A stretch of DNA of 64,000 bases, from contig NZ_JAGGJP010000011.1 in NCBI RefSeq assembly GCF_017872975.1, positions 49,770 through 113,769 on the forward strand, read 5' to 3'. This document shows positions 39,162 through 49,107 of this stretch, piece by piece. This stretch comes from Rubellimicrobium aerolatum (GTDB taxonomy: Bacteria; Pseudomonadota; Alphaproteobacteria; Rhodobacterales; Rhodobacteraceae). The position numbers and the translations under genes are program-made. The notes under the pieces are model-generated. The model saw only the letters and a list, made by a program, of their open reading frames with translations. It had not been told where the DNA came from and did not search any database. How positions within the stretch are numbered: the first letter of the stretch is position 1; each line of letters starts with the position of its first letter.

Positions 39162-40016
39162 ATGCTTCGTTCCGGTGTGATCGCCAAGAAGGTGGGCATG
39201 ACCCGCCTGTTCCTCGAGGATGGCAAGCAGGTCCCGGTGACCGTGCTCCAGCTCGACAACGTCCAGGTCGTGGCCCAGCGCACGGTCGAGTCGGATGGCT
39301 ACACCGCCGTCCAGCTCGGCGCGGGCACGGCCAAGGCCAAGCGCACGACCCAGCCGATGCGCGGCCACTTCGCCAAGGCGGGCGTCGAGCCCAAGCGCAA
39401 GATGGTCGAGTTCCGCGTCGATCCCGAGGCGCTGATCGGCGTGGGCGAGGAAATCATCGCCGCCCACTACTTCCCCGGCCAGTTCGTGGACGTGTCCGGC
39501 ACGTCCATCGGCAAGGGCTTCGCGGGCGCCATGAAGCGGCACAACTTCGGCGGCCTCCGGGCCTCGCACGGGGTGTCGGTGTCGCACCGCTCGCACGGGT
39601 CCACGGGCCAGTGCCAGGACCCCGGCAAGGTGTTCAAGGGCAAGAAGATGGCCGGCCACATGGGCACCGCCCGCGTGACCACGCAGAACCTGCAGGTCGT
39701 CCGCATCGACACCGACCGTGGCCTCGTGATGGTCAAGGGCGCGGTGCCGGGCAACAAGGGCGGCTGGGTGACGGTCAAGGACGCCGTCAAGAAGCCGCAG
39801 CCCGAGAACCTGATCCTGCCGGCCGCGCTGCGCTCGGCCGAGCGTGAGGCCCGGCGCCTCGCCGAGGAAGCCGCCGCCCAGGCCGCCGCCGAGGCGGACG
39901 CCGCCGCGCGCGCCGCCGCCGAGGCCGAGCAGGCCGCCATCGAGGCCGCGGAAGCCGCCGCCGCCAACGAAGCCCCGGCCGGCGACGCCGCCGCCGAAGA
40001 GGGGAGCAAGGACTGA
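39162..40016 (+). CDS. rplC: 50S ribosomal protein L3 with long Ala/Glu-rich tail
   Basis: L3 (284 aa) is an early-assembly 23S rRNA-binding protein that reaches the peptidyl-transferase centre. The core ends near residue 220 ([14 protein letters not shown]); E. coli L3 is about 209 aa. The remaining 60 or so residues are a highly charged Ala/Glu tail ([20 protein letters not shown] and further), probably one helix. Such tails occur in other Rhodobacterales. [17 protein letters not shown] marks the start at 39162. Its TGA overlaps the rplD ATG (TGATG). Confidence 0.95.
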   Translation: MLRSGVIAKKVGMTRLFLEDGKQVPVTVLQLDNVQVVAQRTVESDGYTAVQLGAGTAKAKRTTQPMRGHFAKAGVEPKRKMVEFRVDPEALIGVGEEIIAAHYFPGQFVDVSGTSIGKGFAGAMKRHNFGGLRASHGVSVSHRSHGSTGQCQDPGKVFKGKKMAGHMGTARVTTQNLQVVRIDTDRGLVMVKGAVPGNKGGWVTVKDAVKKPQPENLILPAALRSAEREARRLAEEAAAQAAAEADAAARAAAEAEQAAIEAAEAAAANEAPAGDAAAEEGSKD

Positions 40017-40633
40017 TGCAGGCCACCGCCATCACCCTGACCGGCGAATCCGCCGGCACCGTGGAGCTGGACGACGCGATCTTCGGCCTGGAGCCGCGCG
40101 CCGACATCTTGCACCGCGTCGTGCGCTGGCAGCGCGCCAAGGCCCAGGCCGGCACGCACTCGACCCTGACCCGGGCCGAGGTCAGCTACTCGACCAAGAA
40201 GATCTATCGCCAGAAGGGCACCGGCGGCGCGCGCCACGGCTCCAAGAAGGCGTCGATCTTCCGTCACGGCGGCATCTCGAAGGGCCCCAAGCCCCACAGC
40301 CACGCCCATGACCTCAACAAGAAGTTCCGCCGTCTCGGCCTGATGCACGCCCTCTCGGCGAAGGCGCGCGCCGGCGAGCTGGTGGTCATCGAGGAGGCCC
40401 GCGTCGGCGAGGCCAAGACCCGGATGCTCGCCAAGCAGCTCGACACGCTGGGCTGGAAGCGGGCGCTGGTGATCGACGCGACCGTGGACGAAGGCTTCGC
40501 CCGCGCCGCGCGCAACATCGAGACCCTGGACGTGCTGCCGGTCATCGGCGCCAACGTCTACGACATCCTGCGCCGCGACACGCTCGTGCTCACGCGCGCC
40601 GGGGTCGAAGCCCTGGAGGCCCGACTGAAATGA
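40016..40633 (+). CDS. rplD: 50S ribosomal protein L4
   Basis: L4 (205 aa) lines the peptide exit tunnel; in many bacteria it represses the S10 operon. [23 protein letters not shown], the tunnel loop [20 protein letters not shown] and [15 protein letters not shown] are conserved. Translational coupling to rplC (TGATG) and to rplW (ATGA) is visible. Confidence 0.97.
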   Translation: MQATAITLTGESAGTVELDDAIFGLEPRADILHRVVRWQRAKAQAGTHSTLTRAEVSYSTKKIYRQKGTGGARHGSKKASIFRHGGISKGPKPHSHAHDLNKKFRRLGLMHALSAKARAGELVVIEEARVGEAKTRMLAKQLDTLGWKRALVIDATVDEGFARAARNIETLDVLPVIGANVYDILRRDTLVLTRAGVEALEARLK

Positions 40634-40929
40634 CCGCGACCCCCGCGCAGTACGACATCATCCGCCGCCCGGTGATCACCGAGAAGGCGACCCTGGCCTC
40701 GGAGTCGAACGCCGTGGTGTTCGAGGTCGCCCCCGAGGCGACCAAGCCGCTCATCAAGGCGGCGGTCGAGGCCCTGTTCGGCGTCAAGGTCAAGGCGGTC
40801 AACACCGTCGTCACCAAGGGCAAGACCAAGCGCTTCCGGGGCCGCCCCGGCACGCGCAACGACGTCAAGAAGGCCTACGTGACCCTCGAAGAGGGCCACA
40901 GCATTGACGTCTCCACGGGTCTCGCGTAA
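40630..40929 (+). CDS. rplW: 50S ribosomal protein L23
   Basis: L23 (99 aa) surrounds the exit tunnel and docks trigger factor and [41 protein letters not shown] and [28 protein letters not shown] are canonical. Its start overlaps the rplD stop by four bases. A stem-loop spacer of 129 bases separates it from rplB. Confidence 0.97.
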   Translation: MTATPAQYDIIRRPVITEKATLASESNAVVFEVAPEATKPLIKAAVEALFGVKVKAVNTVVTKGKTKRFRGRPGTRNDVKKAYVTLEEGHSIDVSTGLA

Positions 40930-40947
40930 GGGACCGCACCACCGACC

Positions 40948-40970
40948 GGCCCCGGACCAGTTCCGGGGCC
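40948..40970 (+). promoter_or_regulatory. stem-loop between rplW and rplB
   Basis: GGCCCCGGA and TCCGGGGCC form a perfect 9-bp stem with a CCAGT loop, then TCGTCGTTCC. It could weakly terminate or serve as an mRNA processing site. Confidence 0.45.
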
Positions 40971-41058
40971 TCGTCGTTCCAACCGGGGACCTTCGGGGCC
41001 CTATACCTCAGAGACGCGGCCCCTCGGGGTCGCGCCAAGCAGACGGAAGACAGAAAGC

Positions 41059-41898
41059 ATGGCACTCAAGTCGTACAAGCCGACGACGCCTGGCCAGCGA
41101 GGGCTGGTTCTGATCGACCGTTCGGAGCTTTGGAAAGGGCGCCCCGTCAAGACCCTGACGGAAGGTCTGACGAAGACCGGCGGCCGGAACAACACCGGGC
41201 GGATCACGATGTGGCACAAGGGTGGCGGCGCCAAGCGCCTCTACCGCGTCGTCGATTTCAAGCGTCGCAAGTTCGACGTCCCCGCGACCGTGGAGCGGAT
41301 CGAGTACGATCCCAACCGGACCGCGTTCATCGCCCTGATCCGCTACACTGACGGCGAGCAGGCCTACATCCTCGCGCCCCAGCGCCTCGCGGTGGGTGAC
41401 ACCGTGGTGGCCGGCGCGAAGACCGACGTGAAGCCCGGCAACGCGATGCCCTTCTCGGGGATGCCGATCGGGACGATCGTCCACAACGTCGAGCTGAAGG
41501 CCGGCAAGGGCGGGCAGATGGCCCGCGCCGCCGGGACCTACGCGCAGTTCGTGGGCCGCGATGGCGGCTACGCGCAGATCCGCCTGTCGTCGGGCGAGCT
41601 GCGGCTGGTCCGGCAGGAATGCATGGCCACCATCGGCGCGGTGTCGAACCCCGACAACTCGAACCAGAACTACGGCAAGGCGGGCCGGATGCGGCACCTG
41701 GGCGTCCGTCCGACGGTGCGCGGCGTCGCCATGAACCCCATCGACCACCCGCACGGCGGTGGCGAGGGCCGGACCTCGGGTGGCCGCCACCCGGTCACGC
41801 CCTGGGGCAAGGGCACCAAGGGCAACCGCACCCGCAACCGCAACAAGGCGTCCGAGAAGCTCATCGTGCGCTCGCGCCACGCGAAGAAAGGCCGCTGA
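41059..41898 (+). CDS. rplB: 50S ribosomal protein L2
   Basis: L2 (279 aa) binds 23S rRNA near the peptidyl-transferase centre. [21 protein letters not shown], the RNA-binding core, and [24 protein letters not shown] with the conserved His are present, ending in a basic tail ([24 protein letters not shown]). A stretch of A-rich bases with AGACAGAAAG precedes the ATG. Confidence 0.97.
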   Translation: MALKSYKPTTPGQRGLVLIDRSELWKGRPVKTLTEGLTKTGGRNNTGRITMWHKGGGAKRLYRVVDFKRRKFDVPATVERIEYDPNRTAFIALIRYTDGEQAYILAPQRLAVGDTVVAGAKTDVKPGNAMPFSGMPIGTIVHNVELKAGKGGQMARAAGTYAQFVGRDGGYAQIRLSSGELRLVRQECMATIGAVSNPDNSNQNYGKAGRMRHLGVRPTVRGVAMNPIDHPHGGGEGRTSGGRHPVTPWGKGTKGNRTRNRNKASEKLIVRSRHAKKGR

Positions 41899-41901
41899 TC
41901 C

Positions 41902-42180
41902 ATGTCGCGTTCCGTTTGGAAAGGCCCCTTCGTCGATGCCTACGTCCTGAAGAAGGCCGAGGCGTCGCGGGGGTCGGGCCGCAACGAGGTCATCAAGATC
42001 TGGTCGCGCCGCTCCACCATCCTGCCCCAGTTCGTGGGCCTCACCTTCGGCGTCTACAATGGCAGGAAGCATATCCCGGTGAACGTCACCGAGGAGATGA
42101 TCGGCCAGAAGTTCGGTGAATACTCGCCGACGCGGACCTATTACGGCCACGCCGCCGACAAGAAAGCCAAGAGGAAGTAA
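41902..42180 (+). CDS. rpsS: 30S ribosomal protein S19
   Basis: S19 (92 aa) lies in the 30S head near the A-site and bridges to the 50[50 protein letters not shown] and [22 protein letters not shown] are canonical. It starts three bases after rplB. Confidence 0.97.
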   Translation: MSRSVWKGPFVDAYVLKKAEASRGSGRNEVIKIWSRRSTILPQFVGLTFGVYNGRKHIPVNVTEEMIGQKFGEYSPTRTYYGHAADKKAKRK

Positions 42181-42183
42181 GCC

Positions 42184-42576
42184 ATGGGTCAGGAGAAGAA
42201 TCCGCGCCGCGTGGCGGACAACGAGGCGATGGCGAAAGCGAAGATGCTTCGCATCAGCCCGCAGAAGCTGAACCTCGTCGCGACGCTGATCCGCGGCAAG
42301 AAGGTGGAGAAGGCCCTGGCCGACCTCACCTTCTCGCACAAGCGGATCGCGGGCGACGTGAAGAAGTGCCTGCAGTCGGCCATTGCCAACGCCGAGAACA
42401 ACCACAACCTGGACGTTGACAGCCTCATCGTCGCGGAGGCCTGGGTCGGCAAGAACCTCACGATGAAGCGGGGCCGTCCGCGCGCGCGCGGCCGCTTCGG
42501 CAAGATCGTGAAGCCGTTCTCGGAACTCACCATCACCGTGCGTCAGATCGACGCCGTTCAGGGGGAGCAAGCCTGA
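42184..42576 (+). CDS. rplV: 50S ribosomal protein L22
   Basis: L22 (130 aa) contacts all 23S domains and its beta-hairpin narrows the exit tunnel. [37 protein letters not shown] and [23 protein letters not shown] are conserved. Its stop overlaps the rpsC start (TGATG). Confidence 0.96.
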   Translation: MGQEKNPRRVADNEAMAKAKMLRISPQKLNLVATLIRGKKVEKALADLTFSHKRIAGDVKKCLQSAIANAENNHNLDVDSLIVAEAWVGKNLTMKRGRPRARGRFGKIVKPFSELTITVRQIDAVQGEQA

Positions 42577-43310
42577 TGGGCAACAAGGTCAACCCCGTCG
42601 GCATGCGCCTTCAGGTCAACCGGACCTGGGACAGCCGGTGGTTCGCCAACTCGAAAGACTTCGGCGACCTGCTTCTTGAGGACATCCGCATCAAGGATTT
42701 CATCAAGAAGGAAGCCAAGGCCGCCGGCATCAGCCGCGTCATCATCGAGCGTCCGCACCGCAAGTGCCGGGTGACGATCCATGCCGCCCGTCCGGGCGTC
42801 ATCATCGGCAAGAAGGGCGCCGACATCGAGACGCTCCGCCGGAAGGTGGCGGCGCTGACGAAGTCGGAGCTGCACCTCAACATCGTCGAGGTCCGCAAGC
42901 CCGAGCTGGACGCCGCCCTGGTCGGCGAGAGCATCGCCCAGCAGCTCGAACGCCGGGTGTCGTTCCGCCGCGCCATGAAGCGCGCCGTGCAGAGCGCCAT
43001 GCGGATGGGCGCGCTCGGCATCCGGGTCAACGTCGCGGGCCGCCTCGGCGGCGCCGAGATCGCCCGGACCGAATGGTACCGCGAGGGCCGCGTGCCCCTG
43101 CACACCCTGCGGGCCGACATCGACTACGCGCTGTCCGAGGCCACGACGCCCTATGGGATCATCGGGATCAAGGTCTGGATCTTCAAGGGCGAGATCATGG
43201 AGCACGACCCGCAGGCGCGCGACCGCAAGGCCGCCGAGCTGCAGGACACCGCCGTTCCGCGTGGCGCCCGCCCCGAGCGTCGCGACCGCGACCGCGACCG
43301 CGACCGCTGA
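42576..43310 (+). CDS. rpsC: 30S ribosomal protein S3
   Basis: S3 (244 aa) forms part of the mRNA entry tunnel. The N-terminal KH domain has [17 protein letters not shown] (about 69-85), and [22 protein letters not shown] and [17 protein letters not shown] mark the C-terminal domain. The last residues are an unusual Arg-Asp repeat ([10 protein letters not shown]) encoded by a hexanucleotide repeat. The S3 tail is variable in nature, so this should be tolerated. Confidence 0.96.
   Translation: MGNKVNPVGMRLQVNRTWDSRWFANSKDFGDLLLEDIRIKDFIKKEAKAAGISRVIIERPHRKCRVTIHAARPGVIIGKKGADIETLRRKVAALTKSELHLNIVEVRKPELDAALVGESIAQQLERRVSFRRAMKRAVQSAMRMGALGIRVNVAGRLGGAEIARTEWYREGRVPLHTLRADIDYALSEATTPYGIIGIKVWIFKGEIMEHDPQARDRKAAELQDTAVPRGARPERRDRDRDRDR
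43281..43307 (+). repeat. hexanucleotide repeat at the 3' end of rpsC
   Basis: CGCGAC repeated four times plus CGC encodes the terminal RDRDRDRDR of S3 and ends at the stop codon. Slippage by whole units would lengthen or shorten the tail by Arg-Asp pairs without a frameshift. Confidence 0.85.
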
Positions 43311-43323
43311 GGAGTGAGATAAG

Positions 43324-43737
43324 ATGCTTCAACCGAAGCGCACCAAGTTCCGCAAGCTCCACAAGGGCCGCATCCATGGCGACGCCAAGGGTGGCTCCGA
43401 CCTCAACTTCGGCACCTACGGCCTGAAGGCCACGGAGCCGGAGCGGGTCACCGCCCGCCAGATCGAGGCCGCGCGCCGCGCGCTGACGCGCCACATGAAA
43501 CGGCAGGGCCGGGTGTGGATCCGCATCTTCCCGGACGTGCCCGTGACCTCCAAGCCCATCGAGGTGCGGATGGGCAAGGGCAAGGGCTCGGTCGATTTCT
43601 GGGCCTGCCGCGTGAAGCCCGGCCGCATCATGTTCGAGGTCGATGGCGTGCCCGAGGATGTCGCCCGCGAGGGCCTTCGGCTGGCCGCGATGAAGCTGCC
43701 GGTCAAGACGCGCACCATCGTCCGCGAGGACTGGTAA
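43324..43737 (+). CDS. rplP: 50S ribosomal protein L16
   Basis: L16 (137 aa) helps position A-site tRNA on the 50[66 protein letters not shown] and the conserved Arg loop are present. Unlike in most S10 clusters, rpmC does not follow at once: a 241-base spacer with a strong stem-loop lies between. Confidence 0.97.
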   Translation: MLQPKRTKFRKLHKGRIHGDAKGGSDLNFGTYGLKATEPERVTARQIEAARRALTRHMKRQGRVWIRIFPDVPVTSKPIEVRMGKGKGSVDFWACRVKPGRIMFEVDGVPEDVAREGLRLAAMKLPVKTRTIVREDW

Positions 43738-43773
43738 GCGTCCGCCCCCTGATGGGGGCGAGACACGACAAGC

Positions 43774-43803
43774 GGGACCCCGGCCCAGCCCGGCCGGGGT
43801 CCC
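43774..43803 (+). terminator. stem-loop between rplP and rpmC
   Basis: GGGACCCCGGCC and GGCCGGGGTCCC form a perfect 12-bp stem with a CAGCCC loop, followed by TTCGTTT. This is terminator-like, in the middle of the S10 cluster. A smaller stem (CGCCCC-CTGATG-GGGGCG) lies just before it at about 43743. Confidence 0.65.
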
Positions 43804-43978
43804 TTCGTTTCGGAGGGGCGGGGACGCCGCTCGGGCGATCGAAGGTGAGCCGAAGATTCGCGCTTGCCTCTGCGTCGCCCAGGCTGTAAGAGGCCCCCTC
43901 ATCCCCTCCACCGGGATCCAGGGTGACCTGGCCGACAAGGCTCGGGGCTCTCCGGTGATGTTGAAGAAAGGACGAACG

Positions 43979-44191
43979 ATGGCGACGAACGCCAAGGACC
44001 TTCGCGGGCAGACGCCCGACCAGCTTCGCGACCAGCTCGCGAACTTCAAGAAAGAGGGCTTCAACCTGCGCTTCCAGCAAGCGACGGGCCAGCTCGAGAA
44101 CACCGCGCGGATCCGCGCCGCCCGCCGGGAGGCCGCCCGCGTCCTGACCATCCTCAACGAAAAGGCGGCCCAGGCCGCGCAAGAGGCCTGA
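43979..44191 (+). CDS. rpmC: 50S ribosomal protein L29
   Basis: L29 (70 aa), a helical hairpin protein beside the tunnel exit. [35 protein letters not shown] and [20 protein letters not shown] are canonical. AAAGGA at about 43967-43972 decides for the ATG at 43979 over an in-frame ATG at 43955. rpsQ starts five bases downstream. Confidence 0.95.
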   Translation: MATNAKDLRGQTPDQLRDQLANFKKEGFNLRFQQATGQLENTARIRAARREAARVLTILNEKAAQAAQEA

Positions 44192-44196
44192 GCTCC

Positions 44197-44436
44197 ATGC
44201 CCAAGCGCATCCTTTCGGGCGTCGTGACCTCCGACAAGAACGACAAGACGGTGACCGTCCTCGTCGAGCGTCGCTTCACCCACCCCATCCTGAAGAAGAC
44301 GATCCGATCGTCGAAGAAATACCGTGCCCACGACGAGAACAACGTGTTCAAGGCGGGCGACACGGTCCGCATCATCGAATGCGCCCCGAAGTCCGCGTCC
44401 AAGCGCTGGGAAGTCCTTCTGGCCGAGCAGGCCTGA
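44197..44436 (+). CDS. rpsQ: 30S ribosomal protein S17
   Basis: S17 (79 aa), an OB-fold primary 16S rRNA binder. [42 protein letters not shown] and [22 protein letters not shown] are canonical. It closes tightly behind rpmC; rplN follows after 79 bases. Confidence 0.97.
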   Translation: MPKRILSGVVTSDKNDKTVTVLVERRFTHPILKKTIRSSKKYRAHDENNVFKAGDTVRIIECAPKSASKRWEVLLAEQA

Positions 44437-44515
44437 GGATCACCGTGAAATCGAAACCCTGGGGACACGGGACAGCCGTTAGGTCGGGTCCCCCCCACAG
44501 GTCGGGAGAAACCAC

Positions 44516-44884
44516 ATGATCCAGATGCAGACCAATCTGGATGTCGCTGACAACTCCGGCGCCCGCCGGGTTCAGTGCATCAAGGTCCTGGGCGGATCGC
44601 ACCGGCGCTACGCGTCGGTGGGCGACATCATCGTCGTCTCCGTCAAGGAAGCGATCCCCCGGGGTCGCGTCAAGAAAGGCGACGTCCGCAAGGCCGTCGT
44701 CGTCCGCACCGCGAAGGAAGTGCGCCGTGAGGATGGCACCACCATCCGCTTCGACCGCAACGCCGCCGTCATCCTGAACAACCAGGGCGAACCGGTCGGC
44801 ACTCGCATCTTCGGGCCGGTCGTGCGCGAGCTGCGCGCGAAGAACTTCATGAAGATCATCTCGCTGGCTCCGGAGGTGCTCTGA
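44516..44884 (+). CDS. rplN: 50S ribosomal protein L14
   Basis: L14 (122 aa) lies at the subunit interface and is the usual first gene of the spc cluster. [52 protein letters not shown] and [20 protein letters not shown] are canonical. GGGAGAAACC precedes the ATG. Stop and rplX start overlap (TGATG). Confidence 0.97.
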   Translation: MIQMQTNLDVADNSGARRVQCIKVLGGSHRRYASVGDIIVVSVKEAIPRGRVKKGDVRKAVVVRTAKEVRREDGTTIRFDRNAAVILNNQGEPVGTRIFGPVVRELRAKNFMKIISLAPEVL

Positions 44885-45191
44885 TGGCCGCCAAGATCCG
44901 CAAGGGTGACCGCGTGGTCGTGCTCGCCGGCAAGGACAAGGGCAAGACCGGCGAGGTCGCGTCCGTCCTTCCCAAGGAGAACCGCGCCGTCGTCGAGGGC
45001 GTCAACGTGGCGATCCGCCATGTGAAGCCGTCGCAGACCAACCAGGGCGGCCGCCAGCCGAAGGCGATGCCCATCGACCTGTCGAACCTCGCGCTCGTGG
45101 ACGCCAACGGCAAGGCCACGCGCGTCGGCTTCCGCTTCCAGGAAGACGGGACCAAGGTCCGCTTCGCCAAGACCACGGGGGACGTGATCTG

Positions 45192-45192
<1 letters not shown>
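44884..45192 (+). CDS. rplX: 50S ribosomal protein L24
   Basis: L24 (102 aa), one of the assembly initiators of the 50S. The KOW motif [21 protein letters not shown] (about 5-25) and [20 protein letters not shown] are present. Overlapping stop/start codons couple it to rplN before and rplE after. Confidence 0.97.
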
Positions 45193-45755
<563 letters not shown>

Positions 45756-45776
45756 GCCGCGGGAGAGAATAGCACC

Positions 45777-46082
45777 ATGGCCAAGAAATCCATGATCGAA
45801 CGCGACAAGAAGCGCGCCCGCCTGGTCGAGCAGTACGCCGCCAAGCGCGCCGCCCTGAAGGTCGTCGCGAACGACAAGAATGCCCCCGTCGAGGAACGCT
45901 TCAAGGCGACGCTCAAGCTCGCCGAGCTGCCGCGCAACTCCTCGGCCACCCGCGTGCGGAACCGCTGCCAGCTCACCGGCCGGCCCCGCGCCTACTACCG
46001 CAAGCTGAAGATCAGCCGGATCATGCTGCGCGAGCTCGGCTCGAACGGCGAGATCCCGGGCCTGGTGAAGTCGAGCTGGTAA
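45777..46082 (+). CDS. rpsN: 30S ribosomal protein S14 (zinc-free long form)
   Basis: S14 (101 aa). [25 protein letters not shown] and [26 protein letters not shown] are conserved. The two CxxC pairs of the short zinc-binding form are absent, so this is the long zinc-independent type usual in alphaproteobacteria. Confidence 0.97.
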   Translation: MAKKSMIERDKKRARLVEQYAAKRAALKVVANDKNAPVEERFKATLKLAELPRNSSATRVRNRCQLTGRPRAYYRKLKISRIMLRELGSNGEIPGLVKSSW

Positions 46083-46092
46083 GGAGGTCATC

Positions 46093-46485
46093 ATGAACGA
46101 TCCGATCGGCGATATGCTGACCCGCATCCGCAACGCCCAGATGCGTGGCAAGACCGTGGTCCTGACCCCGGCCTCCAAGCTGCGCGCCCGCGTGCTCGAC
46201 GTGCTCAAGGACGAGGGCTACATCCGGGGCTACGAGGCGGCCACCAACGCGGCCGGCCACCCCGAGCTGCGCATCGAGCTCAAGTATCACGAGGGCATCC
46301 CGGTCATCCGCGAGATCAAGCGGGTCTCCAAGCCGGGCCGCCGCGTCTACTCGGGCGTCAAGGAGCTTCCGAGCGTCCGTCAGGGCCTCGGCGTTTCCAT
46401 TGTCTCGACGCCTCGTGGCGTGATGTCCGATGCGCACGCACGCGCCGCCAATGTCGGCGGCGAAGTGCTCTGCACCGTGTTCTGA
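46093..46485 (+). CDS. rpsH: 30S ribosomal protein S8
   Basis: S8 (130 aa) binds 16S rRNA helix 21 and in E. coli represses the spc operon by binding near the L5 start. [31 protein letters not shown] and [33 protein letters not shown] are canonical. AAGGAGG precedes the ATG, overlapping the end of rpsN. Confidence 0.97.
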   Translation: MNDPIGDMLTRIRNAQMRGKTVVLTPASKLRARVLDVLKDEGYIRGYEAATNAAGHPELRIELKYHEGIPVIREIKRVSKPGRRVYSGVKELPSVRQGLGVSIVSTPRGVMSDAHARAANVGGEVLCTVF

Positions 46486-46495
46486 GGAGGCTTCC

Positions 46496-47035
46496 ATGTC
46501 TCGAATCGGCAAGAAGCCCGTCCCGCTCCCGACGGGGGTCACCGCGAATATCAGCGGCCAGACCATCGAGGTGAAGGGGCCCAAGGGCACCCTGACCTTC
46601 AAGGCCACGGACGACGTGACCATCGCGCAGGAGAACGGCGCCATCGCCGTCACCCCGCGCGGCCTGTCCAAGCGCGCCCGCCAGCAATGGGGGATGTCGC
46701 GCTCCATGGTGGAGAACCTGGTCACCGGCGTGACCCAGGGCTTCAAGAAGGAGCTGGACATCACCGGCGTGGGCTACCGCGCCACGATGCAGGGCAACAC
46801 GCTCAAGCTCGCTCTCGGATACAGCCACGACGTGAGCTACGATCCGCCGGCGGGCATCAAGCTCTCCACGCCGAGTGCGCGGAACGACGTGATCGTGGTC
46901 GAAGGCATCGATCCGCAGCAGGTCGGCCAGGTCGCGGCCGAGATCCGCGAATGGCGCGCGCCCGAGCCCTACAAGGGCAAGGGCATCCGCTACCGGGGCG
47001 AGTTCATCTTCCGCAAGGAAGGCAAGAAGAAGTAA
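46496..47035 (+). CDS. rplF: 50S ribosomal protein L6
   Basis: L6 (179 aa) lies near the sarcin-ricin loop. [28 protein letters not shown] and [21 protein letters not shown] are present, then the C-terminal signature [30 protein letters not shown] at 46483-46489 supports the ATG at 46496. Confidence 0.97.
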   Translation: MSRIGKKPVPLPTGVTANISGQTIEVKGPKGTLTFKATDDVTIAQENGAIAVTPRGLSKRARQQWGMSRSMVENLVTGVTQGFKKELDITGVGYRATMQGNTLKLALGYSHDVSYDPPAGIKLSTPSARNDVIVVEGIDPQQVGQVAAEIREWRAPEPYKGKGIRYRGEFIFRKEGKKK

Positions 47036-47047
47036 GGAACGCACATC

Positions 47048-47407
47048 ATGGCCAGCACGAAGCTCGAGCTGTTCCAGAAGCGCCGGATGCGCGTTCGGAA
47101 CAAGCTCAAGACGGTCAACACGGGCAAGCTCCGCCTGTCCGTCCACCGCTCCAGCAAGAACATCTCGGCCCAACTCATCGATGACGCGCGGGGCGTGACG
47201 CTCGCCTCCGCCTCGACGCTTGAGAAGGACCTGGGCCTTGTCGGGAAGAACAACCTGGAGGCCGCCGCGAAGATCGGCGCCACCATCGCCGAGCGGGCCA
47301 AGGCCGCCGGCGTGACGGAAGCCTACTTCGACCGGGGTGGCTTCCTGTTCCACGGCAAGATCAAGGCGCTTGCCGACGCGGCCCGTGAAAACGGCCTGAC
47401 GATCTGA
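47048..47407 (+). CDS. rplR: 50S ribosomal protein L18
   Basis: L18 (119 aa) delivers 5S rRNA to the 50S with L5. [49 protein letters not shown] and [27 protein letters not shown] are canonical features read in order. It is tightly spaced between rplF and rpsE. Confidence 0.97.
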   Translation: MASTKLELFQKRRMRVRNKLKTVNTGKLRLSVHRSSKNISAQLIDDARGVTLASASTLEKDLGLVGKNNLEAAAKIGATIAERAKAAGVTEAYFDRGGFLFHGKIKALADAARENGLTI

Positions 47408-47418
47408 GGGGCGAGAGA

Positions 47419-47982
47419 ATGGCAGAACGTGAACAACGCCGCGATCGTCGGGACCGCGAGGACGCGGCCCCCGAGTTCGCCGATCGCCTCGTCGCGATCA
47501 ATCGGGTGTCCAAGACCGTGAAGGGGGGCAAGCGGTTCGGCTTCGCCGCTCTCGTGGTGGTGGGCGACCAGAAGGGCCGCGTGGGCTACGGCAAGGGCAA
47601 GGCCAAGGAGGTCCCCGAGGCCATCCGCAAGGCCACCGAGCAGGCCAAGCGCAGCATGATCCGGGTTCCCCTTCGGGAAGGTCGGACCCTGCACCACGAC
47701 ATCGAAGGGCGCCACGGCGCCGGCCGCGTCGTGATGCGGACCGCCGTCGCGGGCACCGGCATCATCGCCGGCGGCCCGATGCGCGCGGTCTTCGAGATGC
47801 TGGGGCTTCAGGATATCGTGTCCAAGTCCCTCGGCTCGAACAACCCCTACAACATGATCCGCGCGACCATCGACGGCCTCACCAAGGAAGCGTCGCCCCG
47901 GTCCGTGGCCCAGCGTCGCGGCAAGAAGGTAGCGGAGATCCTCCGCCAGCCCGAGGCCGAGACCCAAGCGGCGGAGGCCTGA
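47419..47982 (+). CDS. rpsE: 30S ribosomal protein S5
   Basis: S5 (187 aa) helps decoding accuracy and mRNA unwinding. The double-stranded RNA-binding-like domain has [27 protein letters not shown] and [22 protein letters not shown]; the C-terminal part has [32 protein letters not shown]. An N-terminal charged stretch ([17 protein letters not shown]) and a short C-terminal tail extend the core. Confidence 0.97.
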   Translation: MAEREQRRDRRDREDAAPEFADRLVAINRVSKTVKGGKRFGFAALVVVGDQKGRVGYGKGKAKEVPEAIRKATEQAKRSMIRVPLREGRTLHHDIEGRHGAGRVVMRTAVAGTGIIAGGPMRAVFEMLGLQDIVSKSLGSNNPYNMIRATIDGLTKEASPRSVAQRRGKKVAEILRQPEAETQAAEA

Positions 47983-47985
47983 TCC

Positions 47986-48177
47986 ATGGCCAAGACCATC
48001 GTCGTCCAGCAGATCGCCTCGCCTGCCCGTCGGCCCGACGTGCAGCGCCAGACGCTCATCGGGCTGGGCCTGAACAAGATCCGCGCGACCCGCGAGCTGG
48101 AGGACACTCCTTCGGTGCGTGGCATGGTCAACGCGATCCCGCACCTCGTGCGGATCGTCGAGGAGCGGGGCGAGTAA
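47986..48177 (+). CDS. rpmD: 50S ribosomal protein L30
   Basis: L30 (63 aa), the short bacterial form: [27 protein letters not shown] and [24 protein letters not shown]. It begins three bases after rpsE and is followed by a terminator-like stem-loop rather than by rplO directly. Confidence 0.96.
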   Translation: MAKTIVVQQIASPARRPDVQRQTLIGLGLNKIRATRELEDTPSVRGMVNAIPHLVRIVEERGE

Positions 48178-48511
48178 GCTCTCCGTCCTCGGGTGAAACG
48201 CATCGGAGCGCCCCGCGGGAGACCGCGGGGCGCTTTCGTTCGTGGCACGGCCCGGTCCCGCCGATGACCTATCCTGCGTCACGTGGTGGCCTGGAGCCGG
48301 TCGTCCGGCCTGCTGCGGACCCGGCGGGAAAGGGAGGGGAGAGTGGGTCGTGGGACAGGGCCCCGGTGGCGTCGAGATCCCTGGGGGACTTGAGCGCCTG
48401 GCGAATCCGGTGTATCGGGCCGGGCTCCCGTTCGGGACGCATCGTTCGATCATATGCCGAGTCCCCCCGCATCGTCGCTCGCGGGGCGTGTCCGGCCAAA
48501 GGAGAAGCGAC
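48178..48511 (+). other. 334-base spacer between rpmD and rplO
   Basis: No gene is seen. The spacer opens with a strong terminator-like hairpin at 48207-48234 and ends with the AAAGGAGAAG ribosome binding site of rplO. Such a gap inside the spc cluster is unusual and implies a separate promoter for rplO-secY-adk, which I could not place with confidence. Confidence 0.6.
48207..48240 (+). terminator. terminator-like stem-loop after rpmD
   Basis: AGCGCCCCGCGG and CCGCGGGGCGCT form a perfect 12-bp stem with a GAGA tetraloop, followed by TTCGTT, 29 bases after the rpmD stop. Confidence 0.75.
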
Positions 48512-49003
48512 ATGAAACTGCATGAGCTCCGCGACAACCCGGGCGCGGCCAAGAAGAAGGTCCGCGTCGGCCGTGGCCCCGGCTCGGGCGTCGGCAAGAC
48601 CGCCGGGCGCGGCATCAAGGGCCAGAAGTCCCGGTCGGGCGTGGCCCTGGGCGGCTACGAGGGCGGGCAGATGCCGCTCTACATGCGGCTGCCGAAGCGT
48701 GGCTTCAACAAGCCGAACCGCAAGGAATACGCCGTGGTGAACCTGGGCCTGATCCAGAAGTTCATCGATGCCGGCAAGATCGACGCCGCCCAGCCGATCA
48801 CCGAGACGGTGCTGGTCGGGGCCGGCGTGCTGCGCCGGTCGCGCGACGGCATCCGCGTGCTGGCCAAGGGCGAGCTGACGGCCAAGGTCGTCCTCGACGT
48901 GACCGGAGCCTCGGCCGGCGCCATCGCCGTCGTGGAGGCCCTGGGCGGCACCCTGACCGTCAAGCAGGCGGCCGTGGAGGCCCCGGCGGACAACGCCGCG
49001 TGA
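48512..49003 (+). CDS. rplO: 50S ribosomal protein L15
   Basis: L15 (163 aa), a late-assembly protein with a long basic extension. [62 protein letters not shown] and the C-terminal domain ([23 protein letters not shown]) are canonical. The AAAGGAGAAG ribosome binding site fixes the start although the frame is open 270 bases upstream. Confidence 0.97.
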   Translation: MKLHELRDNPGAAKKKVRVGRGPGSGVGKTAGRGIKGQKSRSGVALGGYEGGQMPLYMRLPKRGFNKPNRKEYAVVNLGLIQKFIDAGKIDAAQPITETVLVGAGVLRRSRDGIRVLAKGELTAKVVLDVTGASAGAIAVVEALGGTLTVKQAAVEAPADNAA

Positions 49004-49107
49004 GACGGGGCGCGAGCCCCGTTCCCCTCAGCGCCCCACCCGGGTAAGGTCCCCCACGCGCCGCCGCCGGCTCTCCGGTCGGCGGCGCTGTCCTGACGGA
49101 GAAAGCC

